From Enoplolaimus lenunculus (lineage: Eukaryota; Nematoda; Enoplea; Enoplida; Thoracostomopsidae), in NCBI GenBank assembly GCA_030248215.1, contig JASANG010001337.1:1-64000 (forward strand): 64,000 nt of DNA, written 5' to 3'. Shown here piece by piece: positions 23,037 to 32,449 of this stretch. Positions within the stretch are counted from its first letter, which is position 1. Every line of letters begins with the position of its first letter. Below the pieces are notes generated by a model. It did no database searches and was not told the DNA's origin. It saw nothing but the letters and a program-made list of their open reading frames with translations. The position numbers and the translations under genes are program-made.

Positions 23037-26000
23037 ATGAAAATCGAAGCGTCAGAAATGATTTGGATCAAATTATCACAAATTTGCTTTCACATCCTGT
23101 CCATTTCGTTTTTGCTTGGCGCCCTTGGAATGAATATTACAGCGTTGGTCCAACCAAGATGGTACGTCATTCATCATAAAAGTCAAGGATCCGTTGAACT
23201 GCATGGTTTACTGGAAGATTGCCGTGAATTGAAACAATGTACGGTTCATTCGTTTGATGTTGATCATGAAGACAATCCACGTTATGCCAAATTAACAGGT
23301 ATGATGGCCATTAGTAACCGTAATTAGCAAATGTGTGTACCACCTATCACCATAGCCTAGGGCCTGTATTCTCAAATTACTAGTTAGCGATAGGAGATGG
23401 TACGTCATTCATCATAAAAGTCAAGGATCCATTGAACTGCATGGTTTACTGGAAGATTGCCGTGAATTGAAACAATGTACGGTTCATTCGTTTGATGTTG
23501 ATCATGAAGACAATCCACGTTATGCCAAATTAACAGGTATGATGGCCATTAGTAACCGTAATTAGCAAATGTGTGTACCACCTATCACCATAGCCTAGGG
23601 CCCGTATTCTCAAATGCGAATAAGAACATCTATTACTAGTTAGCGATAGGTTTTCAAACTGATGAACCTCTGCAATTGTGGATGTAAAAACTTGTATAGA
23701 AGTAGGACACATTAAATGCGAAAATTGTGCTGAATTTCGAACCTCGTCATGTGTTGGTTTGAAAGGTACAAGAACTATAACCAACTGGTGATAGGTGCTA
23801 CTGTAGTTACCCGAATAAGAGGGGGGTCATAAGAGGGGGTCCCAATTTTGAGTAGTCCGTAAGCGGATAGAGTCCCTAAACCCTAGTCCGTAAAATTGTT
23901 AATTTCAATAATCGTAGCGCATAAATGATTCCATGACCAAATATAATTTGAGTTTGAAACTTTAAAGCGTACTTAAATTTTGAAAGTACTTTCCTAAGTA
24001 TAAATTGAAACAAGCAAATTAACGTTTAACTCAACGGACATTTGTAGTACCGGATATATTTCAGTAACAAAGGCTGGTGGAGCGTGGGTTAAAAATAAAT
24101 AATAGTCCATAACCGAACGACAATGTGGTTCCCTCTGGAGAGGTCAAATAAATACAAGTCCCCCCGTTTATTCGGGTCACTAAAGTACACACATCTGAGA
24201 ATACGGGCACAGATTATGAAATCTGTATAAAGATCTATCAGGCGACACAAAAGTAGAGTTTATCAAATGTAAAACCATCCAACGTAGTTCGAACAAATGC
24301 AATACTTATTGTCGACTGTTTATAGGTGTTATACGCATTTGAGAATATGGTCACAGATAGAGTAATACGTTTTGACAAAACCAATCTTTTACAGATAGAA
24401 AGCTAGAATTGAAAAATATTTTGGCCATTGGCGAACGGTAGTTGAAACGTTGAATAACTTATTGCCGACAGGTTACAGGCTGTTTGCTCGGTATAGAATA
24501 TCAGTCTATGCCTTAACGTAAGACTACAGCTTTTGTACACTTTCCCCTCACAAGATTAAGGTTTCGGTTTAAGCCTTGGCTAAGGTAAAAGCTTAGGCTT
24601 ATAACCACGTAAAGCCTTTTCCAATACCTAAACCTTAGAAGCCTAAGACTACGTATGATACTGAATCTAATCCAGTGGGGTTGATGTTTGCAAGTACCCG
24701 CTTATACGACTGTAAAGATAGCTTAGCTTAATGTAACAATGGGGTGTATGCTGGATTATAATTTAACAAAAACGACTCAATTTATTTCAGAGCGCAGACT
24801 TGCAGTAACGATACTGCTTGCAGTTTCTGCAAGCGTCGGCTTAATTGCTTTACTGCTTGCATTCGTTACCTCATCAATACATTGTTCTGATTGGACGCTG
24901 TTGATTCGCAGTATTGCAGTCATTTGGTTCATTTTTAACATAATTGCAAGTAGGTTAATATTGTGCGCAGTTGCGTAGCCACGATTTCATTTTGAGAGGG
25001 TCTTGGTGTATTGAAAATTGTTTCAGCGAGTGTGGGTGTATCAAACGAGACACATTTTCAGGGGTAGGATTCACATAAAGCCTATGCGCCTTATTGTTGT
25101 CTGTCTAGAAATTTCGGGAGGGATACGTACCACTTCAAATTATGTTATCAAAGCTGTCTTGACCGTTACCAATCCAGTGTGATCCATTGTGTGCGCCATA
25201 AAAGGCACAAATTTGGGCCCATGTAAAAGACCAAGAGTGTACCGTTTTTCTGTGGAGCTGCAATAGAATAAGTTTATAAGCTCTAGACTAATTTATTTGT
25301 TTTGCCTTAGGCTTGGATGTAAGCACATTCTTGCACTCAGGCTTAGGCATAGGCTTTGGCTTAGGAATATGGCTTTTACGGCCCTGTTCTATACATTGGC
25401 CCAAAGTTGTAAACGCAGGATGCAAGCGTATTGACACATTGTACTCGGTAACGACTTTTTGCAACTCTAATCAGATTTCTATTTGAAATCCTAGTCTTGT
25501 ACACATTTTCCAAGACTTAGGCTTAGGTTCAGGTTTTAGAAAACGGTTAAAGTAACACTTTGCGTTAAACTTGAATATAAATAAAGAGTGTATAAAAGAG
25601 CAAAAAATCAATTGTTAAAAATAATAGCCGGTTGTCTTTAAACTAGAATTACGGTTGTTTTAAATCTGCATTTATAATATTGAAATTTTAGCATTAGCAA
25701 GCACTGCCGCTATTATCCTTTACAAACGACTGAGCTATGAGCTTGGTGTTGATGCAGTTTCAAGAGCAATTGCTAAAAATTATGAGGTATCATGCGGAAA
25801 AACCAAAAAAATCCTTCAATAATTATACTTACACAGTCAGTGGCGGATCCAGGATCTCAAAATGGGGGGGGGGGCAAAATTTCACAGGTAATAAACTTAT
25901 TTTTGACCCATACTGTAGTGACCCAAATAAAAGGGGGTCACCATTTTGAGTCCCAATATAATTTTCGTCGAGATGCTGTTGGGGGGGGGCACGGCCGGGA

Positions 26001-27271
26001 TGCCCCCCCGTGGATCCGCCATTGTACACCGTTGTATAATTTGTTCGTTTCTTGATCAATATTCTCAACTATGTGTAGCACCTATATATCTGTACTGTAG
26101 CGACCCGAATAAGAGAGGGCTAATAAGAGGAGGGTTCCCATTTTGGGTCTCAATCAAAACAAGTCCGTATCCCTAATAAGAGTGCGTAAGCGGATAGAGT
26201 CCCTCAATCCTAATTAGAGTCCATGAAGGTCAGTCGTACCTAATTGAAGCGCATAAATGACTCCAGGACCAAGCAAAGTTGACTTCGAAACTTTAAAGCG
26301 TACTTAAGTTTTAAACGTACATTCCTAAGTATAACCTTGTATCATCGCTCAAGCTATTGACACAGAACAAATAAACGTTTAGTTCAACGCATAGTTGCAG
26401 TACCGTATGTATATCAGTAACGAAGGGTGACGGAGCGAGGGTTAAAAATAAATAACAGTCCGTACCCGAATAACAGAGGAGTACCCTCTGGAGAGGCCAA
26501 TAAATATGAGTCCCCCTCTTATTCGTGTCACTACAGTAGTAGTTGGTTATTCGATGAGTGAACTAACTTTTAAACCAACAAAATAGAAGTCACTCTAAAT
26601 GGTGTACTCCGCGTGCGTTGAAGCGTTTAAATTATTGCACAAATTTGTCAACACTTATCGTTATAGTTTCTTTGTTTTGAATTCCGTTACTTGCTAAATA
26701 CATTAGCTTTAGCCGTTTGAAAAAGCTAACTTATAGAGCTCAAAAAATCACGTCTTGACTATGCTAAAAGCTATTCATTGCAAACTGTGTACGCGAAATA
26801 ATACACAATGAATGCAATTGCGCTTAACAGTTGTTACATCCCCAGTACAGAATCTACACAAAACATAAGAGCTCCAGAGTGCTCGTGCGTCAAACTCCTA
26901 TAGCTGAGTGGTGATGTTACGCGCGTCTTAGCCCTGAGTCAGGGGTTTGAATCCTTGCTTGTTATTTACATCTTAGATGCAGTAGGAAAATATTCATGTG
27001 AGAAATGGTTAATAATAAAGAAAAACAATTGTTCTAAATTTATGTTAATTTGTTAAACTTATTAAAACCATTATTAATTTGATTGCAGTTGCAACTTGTG
27101 TTTCAGGAACATTTGGGTCTTTCGTACTGGCTTGCAACTGCAGGTGCAATTACGTATGCAGTTGCAATGTTGTTATGTTTAATTTCGATTATTTCATTGT
27201 TTATTATGAGTCAGCGGCGACTCACTCATTCAGCAAGATCTTGGGCTCGACATAATAACATTATGCTTTGA
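23037..27271 (+). CDS. Claudin-superfamily four-helix membrane protein (nematode Clc-like type)
   Basis: Predicted exons are 23037-23298, 24791-24949, 25692-25786 and 27089-27271, all with GT-AG junctions and matching phases (1, 1, 0). They give 699 bases, 232 residues plus stop. Helix 1 is at about 13-38. The first extracellular loop has the claudin signature order: Trp42, Gly57-Leu58-Leu59, Cys62 and Cys68. Helix 2 is at about 92-113 and helix 3 at about 124-150, followed by a charged second loop (YKRLSYELGVDAVSR). A GLSYWLATAG entry leads into helix 4 (about 187-211), and the cytoplasmic tail is short and basic. Claudin-family proteins form cell junctions or act as auxiliary membrane subunits; Clc-like members are known from nematodes. 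Family assignment rests on topology and these residues. Intron 1 holds a partial exon duplication and nested mobile elements. Confidence 0.8.
23161..23636. repeat. Tandem duplication copying the end of exon 1 and its donor
   Basis: The 238 bases starting at 23161 recur almost unchanged from 23399. The duplicated piece includes the last 138 coding bases of exon 1 (from Tyr43), the splice donor and the beginning of intron 1, with one synonymous-looking change (GTT to ATT region). The second copy lacks the exon's start but sits after GCGATAG, which could act as an acceptor. Near-identity argues for a recent event. Confidence 0.9.
23599..24208. mobile_element. GCCCGTATTCTC miniature element, interrupted by another element
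   Basis: The left end is GGCCCGTATTCTCAAATG and the right end CATCTGAGAATACGGGC, inverted. A second motif set (CACCTATCACCAGTTGGTTAT type) lies just inside each end. The TA-flanked element 23801-24185 splits it near its right end. An intact copy is at 47459-47678. Confidence 0.75.
23801..24185. mobile_element. TA-flanked miniature element nested in the previous element
   Basis: The ends are CTGTAGTTACCCGAATAAG and TTTATTCGGGTCACTAAAG, inverted, with TA outside both. It must be younger than the element it splits. It lies in intron 1 of the claudin-like gene. Confidence 0.8.
25217..25402. mobile_element. TTAGGC-carrying miniature element in intron 2 of the claudin-like gene
   Basis: The left end is GGCCCATGTAAAAGACC and the right end CCCTGTTCTATACATTGGCC. 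A degenerate TTAGGC/CTTAGGC run sits in the right half. A member of the family described at 42565-42796. Confidence 0.75.
25838..26024. mobile_element. hAT-type miniature element (CAGTGGCGGATCC ends), short version
   Basis: The ends are CAGTGGCGGATCCAGG and GTGGATCCGCCATTG. Flanks TACACAGT and TACACCGT match at 7 of 8. It lies 51 bases after the donor of exon 3 of the claudin-like gene, in intron 3. It contains G9 and C7 homopolymers. Confidence 0.8.
26095..26536. mobile_element. TA-flanked miniature element
   Basis: The ends are CTGTAGCGACCCGAATAAG and CTTATTCGTGTCACTACAG with TA outside each. The preceding bases (ATTCTCAACTATGTGTAGCACC, 26060-26090 region) look like a GCCCGTATTCTC element end, so this copy too seems nested in that family. 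Confidence 0.75.
26890..26962 (+). other. tRNA-like remnant
   Basis: An A-box-like TAGCTGAGTGG is followed about 35 bases later by a B-box-like GGTTTGAATCC. The acceptor ends do not pair and the T stem is weak, so it is a pseudo-tRNA or a SINE head rather than a working gene. It lies in intron 3 of the claudin-like gene. Confidence 0.4.
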
Positions 27272-28200
27272 TGTAACGTAACTTATTATGATGTGCTACG
27301 GTTAGGGTACCTCTTTTGATTTTGTTAATATCATCACATACTTAATTTATTAAGTAAAGTTTAAAAAATTACTCAAGGATAAATTTAGGTGAAAAATTAT
27401 AAGGGCCACACTAGCCTAAACCTAAGATTGTGCTTAAGTTTGAGCCAAAATTCTTCGCCTAAACCTAAAGTTTGTGCTTAAGTTTGATGGTAAATCTCGA
27501 AGCCTAAGCGTAAGCCTAAACATATATACAAGCAGAATTGTGAACTTAAACCGAAGCCCAAGTTTTCAAGTCTTTTAAGTGTCCAGTCCCTCAGGGGATT
27601 GGTCCTTATAATTAGCCTGGTACCGTAAATGGAACTAAAGCATGGTCTGGTTGTGGGTAAACAGCTCTACTGACACGTGTGAATAGGGCTGTATCCCTTT
27701 TAGAGTTTATCTATGCTCTGTATTAATCGTGATTGTTCCCAACACACTGTCAACCAAATATTGATCTGAATTGGTAAATACTTAAGAAATTTCATACAAA
27801 TATCCGAAATATTTATATATATATATATATTTGAAACTGTACGTGTGATACGCTACAATACTCATACATTGTTTTTCAGTATCCAGTGTCAGACTGACAC
27901 TATTTTATTGATCTGAACACGCCAATTATTCCAATTGAAATTTGAAAATTTGAAAAATTGAGTGAAAAAATTCTTTTTTTCAATTTCAAATTGAAATTCA
28001 AGTCTCTCTCAAGACATTTGTTGTTTGCTTTGTTTTTCATTGTGTAAATTTAAATACTGTTTGTCATACTTTGTTTACGATATAGTAAACGTTTTTGTGT
28101 TTATTTTGTCAAATACTGACATTCAAGACGAATCTAATATTTTACTTCAGGGTACAGATTCAGCTTAATGTCAGAGGCGCGGCAGTTAATCGAAAATCTG
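27272..28200. other. 3' flank of the claudin-like gene, no gene seen
   Basis: CCTAAACCTAAG-type degenerate repeats at 27405-27530 are followed by a short AT array near 27815. An inverted pair CAATTTCAAATTGAAATT at about 27930-28000 suggests a small foldback. Confidence 0.4.
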
Positions 28201-28529
28201 GGGGGGCACATACACAGGACGCAATATGTGATTCCTGAATAAACTGTGAGGGAAGCAAAATGTAACTTTAATTGTACAGTTGGGACCTTACCAATTTGTC
28301 ATAAAATTTTTCTATATTTCGGCTGGTGCGAAGAAATTTCTGACCGCAAAAGTTGGCAAAACGGAATCGCTGTTGTCTTGCAACACCAAGAATTTTGCAT
28401 TTTTTCGTTTGAAATTGTTATATTTAAATTTGACCATGAACTTAGCAGGATTGTGAGAAGCAGAAACATCGCAAAACTTTCGAAACAGAACCGTTTGACA
28501 GTACAAACCTAAGCATACACAAATTGATT

Positions 28530-29165
28530 GATAGATATCAGACTACACACAAAATAAATTGTCTTATATTCAAGAAATATTGTCGAAATTTAAGACAATT
28601 ATGTCTTGATACGGAATCCAGGCGTATATCTCTTAGATGCCAGACTTTATTTGTTACATTTTTTAGAAATATGGGTCTGAAAGTTTTCAGACATAAAAGT
28701 CTGAGATTTAAGACTTTGTTTCATGAACGATGAAGACAAATATTTCTAAAATATAACACAAATATGTCTAAAATACAAGAGAAATGTTTTCAAGAAAACC
28801 GACTCCAAAATTAGGGCTAAACCTTAACCAAATACCCTAATTTTACAACCTAAGGTACGTTCAAGATATACTAAGGTTGCGGGAGCCTAAGCTCAACCGG
28901 AAATGTTCTTGAAAAATGATTATTTGTATACACTCCTGAGAATATGAACGAAGCAACCTTTTACATACTTAAAAATCAGAAAATTTGTCTTGAAAACAAC
29001 TATTTCTTGAAAGGAAGATATTTATCTCTTATAAATTGGCAACAGTAATTTCTTAAATATAAGACATTTTTGTTTTAACGATTTCAGACAAAGATTTATG
29101 AGCTGCTTAAGGCCATTAATGTCTAAAATACAAGACGTTTATGTCTTGAAAATTTAAAAAAGTGG
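28530..29165. repeat. Cluster of AAGACAT/ATGTCTTGA inverted motifs
   Basis: TTAAGACA, TATGTCTTGA, GTCTAAAATACAAGA and similar phrases repeat in both orientations. The same phrases occur at 51810-51860 and 52095-52150. It is probably a decayed inverted-repeat element family. Frames at 28246-28733 exist on both strands, and none is convincing. Confidence 0.45.
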
Positions 29166-29219
29166 AAGTTTTCAAACTTCAAGCACCAAGTCAATTATTA
29201 AAATAGGGCATTCTTAATT

Positions 29220-29563
29220 GCTGTGTTTCTGAAAACCCAGTTATGTTTGCCTTAGTACTGTGCTAAGCAATTACTTAACCATTTTGTCGTTTTTAAAAGC
29301 GTACTTAATTAAGTATACTTAAGTCACTGACTATATTTGATATATTACAGAGTAACAGTTCGACCATATTAGCTTTGGACTAATTAAAATTGTTAGCTCG
29401 TGATACCTCCTTATAAAGCAAAACAATAGATTTCTGTTATGATCGTTTCCCACATCTGGCACCTATTTGTATTTGCTCAAAAATTTAAATTTATTTAAGT
29501 CGGTAACTTAAGTATTAAGTATAACTTAAGTAAATACTTAATTAAGATTTTGGAAACCCAGCC
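29220..29563. mobile_element. Diverged copy of the ACTTAAGT miniature element
   Basis: The ends are GCTGTGTTTCTGAAAACCC and TTTTGGAAACCCAGCC. ACTTAAGT palindromes lie near both ends, as in 18300-18667. Confidence 0.65.
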
Positions 29564-30250
29564 AATGTCTCTAAAAACGGTTTTTCACTTTACTCAAATA
29601 GTTTCGGCATTTTTCTTATATACATACAACGCTGTTGTAACGAATAGCCAAACAGTTTCTTCCAGGATGCGACACGGCACAAAGTCACTGTATTTGAATA
29701 AATGTTAAGATAAAAATATGTTAAGAAAAAAATGTTAAAATAGAAATTTCATTTATTTTCATGACAGTCCAATGAACACGATTAACAGTTTAGAATTTTG
29801 AAATTGCATTTTTAGATTTAATAAAACCGATAATAAAACAATAACATATTTTCAATTTTGTCAATAATAAACTGCAGGATTTGTTAAAAGTCACAATTTC
29901 TAGCTTATAACAAAGACCGCCACGCCGTGCTATACCTGTGGCAGGAATGTCAGCTACAGGAAATTTTTTATTAATGGTAATCTCTGCAACATTTTACAGT
30001 TAAATTTAAGGTTATAAAATCAAGTCCCGGATGCTAACAATCGACTTTGATTGTGTTTTCTTGTCAAAACAGCTTCAAGTACAAACCTAAGCTTAAGCCT
30101 AAACCGGATGAAAAATCTGAACGTAATTAATATATCAGTATGTATTTGGTACGATAGACTAAATGACATACAATCAGGTGTATATTGGATTAATACTATA
30201 CACGTAAGAGAAGATCGAACCGTTTCGGCGCATGTTATGATTAGATAATT
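29564..30250. other. No gene supported
   Basis: Overlapping short frames on both strands at 30020-30310 cannot be told from chance. A CTAAGCTTAAGCCTAAACC stretch near 30085 is a degenerate TTAGGC-type repeat. Confidence 0.4.
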
Positions 30251-30351
30251 ATTTACTATGAGCAATGCAACCTTATATAGGCCAAATGGCCAAAATTTTT
30301 CTGGTAACATGGGCCGAGCTTCTTCTATGTCTCCCGTTCATTTCAAGCCTA

Positions 30352-30571
30352 CACTGCAAAACATGGTAAATCAAATTGACCCTCTCCGAAATAGGTTTAT
30401 CAGGACTACACAATCGGAGTCAAATTCGACTCCAGCAGAGTCAAATGCGACTCACTGAGGGACTCGGGTGAGTCGAATTTTGCTCTGGCGGAGTTATATT
30501 TGACTCAGTTGGTGTAGTCCGGAAAAACCTATTTCGAAGAGAGTCAATTTGACTCATCATTTTTTGCAGTG
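30352..30571. mobile_element. TA-flanked near-perfect hairpin element (CACTGCAAAA ends)
   Basis: The ends are CACTGCAAAACATGG and CATTTTTTGCAGTG, with TA outside each. The two halves are inverted over almost their whole length, with GAGTCAAATTCGACTC units inside. A second copy is at 39254-39462. Confidence 0.8.
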
Positions 30572-30591
30572 TATGTACAAACATATTGCAG

Positions 30592-30750
30592 GTATTAATT
30601 ATGGCAAAATTTACTCGGAACGCAAATTCGATACCAGTCAAACAGCCAAACAACATTGACTGCAGTACAAATACAGGCTGTCTCAGTGATTGTTGTATAT
30701 TTGATGCTTCAATAAAAGGTCGTTGCAAGGGACGTCCTGAACAAGGACAG
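30592..30750 (+). CDS. Probable internal exon of an unrecognised cysteine-rich protein
   Basis: A good acceptor (CATATTGCAG) and a donor (GGACAG|GTATAT) bound 53 codons in phase 0. The reading includes IDCSTNTGCLSDCCIFD and KGRCKGRPEQGQ, a dense cysteine cluster. No neighbouring exon in a compatible phase was found. It may be an upstream exon of the gene at 32450-36752, whose tail also has a CCGC cluster, but at least one linking exon would be needed. Confidence 0.35.
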
Positions 30751-30982
30751 GTATATTTTAGCATGATTTTATAACATTTGGCACACGTTTTATTTCCGCT
30801 TTGAGCGCATTACCATAAGGTGTCACGAGGTCCGACAAAAAATGTCTTAATCTTAGGTTTAACTTCTTGTTAACCGCCAGATAATGACGGGTTCATACAC
30901 TATTCACAATAATTGTTACACGATATTTCACAGAAGATGTTATAACCTCAGTTTAACTTTCAACTATTAAGCTGAGGGTATA

Positions 30983-31201
30983 ATGTTTTCTAGAGGATCT
31001 CGTACGTGGCACTTTATTGTCAAAGGCGCCCTGTACCCAATTATGGACGTTACAAGAAACGATAAGGGTTACTTTATGAAATGGCACGGGGAACTGATTA
31101 GAAAAATCACTTTTGCAGGCTTTTCAACATTCCCTGTGGATTGTGAAATAAAATTTTGGCAACAACCGCAGCAATCAGTAAAGGCATATATTGCCTTTTA
31201 A
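30983..31201 (+). CDS. Short open frame, unrecognised
   Basis: ATG to stop, 72 codons, with ordinary protein-like composition (LYPIMDVTRNDKGYF, FSTFPVDCEIKFW). No signal peptide or domain is visible, and no flanking exon fits by phase. It could be a small gene, an exon, or chance. Confidence 0.25.
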   Translation: MFSRGSRTWHFIVKGALYPIMDVTRNDKGYFMKWHGELIRKITFAGFSTFPVDCEIKFWQQPQQSVKAYIAF

Positions 31202-31228
31202 ACACAACGTTCACATTGTGCTGTTTCG

Positions 31229-31407
31229 GCTTGTAGGCAAGTGGGGCCTCGGTCGGCCTGTAGGCAAGTGAGGCCTCGGTGGGCTCAGCCCCCCGTGGAT
31301 AAATTTTGGCCCCTTTAAAATAATCAACCTTGCTTGTATATCAACGAAAACTTTTGTATGCTCCTCCTGAAAAATTTTTAGCCCCCCCGTAGCAACGCGA
31401 GTTAGCT
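31229..31407. mobile_element. Decayed GTAGCC-type miniature element
   Basis: Two CTTGTAGGCAAGTGGGGCC-like phrases at the left face a GTAGCAACGCGAGTTAGCTACG phrase region at the right. TTTTTAGCCCC is shared with 33100-33215 and 58343-58505. Confidence 0.45.
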
Positions 31408-31603
31408 ACGGGAATGGAGCTGTTGTATTCGATATAGCAAAACTAGCAAAAAATAGTAATAGAAAAGTTAAAATGTAATTAATTGCACTGCGGTAGGACC
31501 AAAAATAATGTTATATACTTGCATTGTCAACGGTGTTTAGCATCTATCATCAGTTAGTAATAGATTCTTTTTAGAATAAACATATTGGCCCATGGCCCAT
31601 TTT

Positions 31604-31799
31604 GGCCCATGTTACTTTAAGGGGCGCCCAGGTCACTAGTGGGTCCATAAAAGATTAAGTTTAGATTGTAGATTACATTTTTTGTTTAGGCTTAGGCTTA
31701 GGCTTAGGCTTAGGAACACATTCCTGCAACGCTTAGGCTTAGGCTTACGCTTAGGAATACGCTAAATCTTCCGTTACGCCCCTTAAAGTAACATTGGCC
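31604..31799. mobile_element. TTAGGC-carrying miniature element, second family
   Basis: The ends are GGCCCATGTTACTTTAAGG and CCTTAAAGTAACATTGGCC, inverted. Two runs of TTAGGC units (four and three tandem copies) lie in the interior. Other copies are at 33776-33956 and 60620-60765. The terminal GGCCMATGT is shared with the first TTAGGC family but the next bases differ. Confidence 0.8.
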
Positions 31800-32148
31800 A
31801 AGAAATTTATAGGTGCAAATCAGTTTTTTTCAGGTTTGTGGCCTGCCGTTGAAAAATTCTGTTCTACCATTCGCGTTACAAAATAAAGGTATATATTGAA
31901 TGAAATTTTAAGCGTGTAATCATTTAGGATTTTGCTGGGAATAGAATGCTTTAATGCGACATCCTGGGACGTGGCTATAGACTAAACCTGAGCCTACACC
32001 CAACCTAAGCAAAAGCCTAAAACAAGCGATTTTATACGGAAGCAAAGCATATTGAAGGAGCATCCCAAGTTATGTATTAACTCTGTACTGTTTTGAAATT
32101 TTAGTCCAAGTATTACTGAGGACTGTAACAGTACTACAAGCGTAATAG

Positions 32149-32392
32149 CAGGGTGCAACCGGAGTTGAAAAATACCGGAGCCGGAGGTCAACGAAACTTG
32201 CCGGAACCGTAGCCAGAACCGGAGTTGAGTCGAAATAAGGTAGTAAGGTAGTAACGATGATGGTTAACTAGTAGTTAATTTTAGCCAATCTCTGCAATAT
32301 GTTTCGGAACCTCCGGCAAAAATGGTTACCGGAGCCGGAGCCGGTGGCCGATTTTCTGCCGGAGCCGGAGGCAGACCTCCGGTTGTACTTTG
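32149..32392. mobile_element. CCGG-rich hAT-type miniature element
   Basis: The left end is CAGGGTGCAACCGGAG and the right end CCGGTTGTACTTTG. GGAGCCGGAG runs lie near both ends. The 8-base flanks are not clearly duplicated. It ends about 57 bases before the first recognised exon of the next gene. Confidence 0.65.
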
Positions 32393-32449
32393 CTGTATAG
32401 GTATATATATGGGCTGGAAATTTTAACACTTCGACGGCTAATGTTACAG

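Noticed and set aside
22777-23071. Cys-Leu-Phe-Val-rich minus-strand ORFs
   Set aside because: They are translations of the CAAA microsatellite.
30020-30310. Overlapping plus and minus ORFs of 65-96 codons
   Set aside because: Neither has splice sites, signal peptide or domain features, and they overlap each other.
31670-31800. Possible true telomere or telomere-proximal sequence
   Set aside because: TTAGGC runs are short, degenerate, in both orientations and bounded by transposon ends, so they are interstitial.
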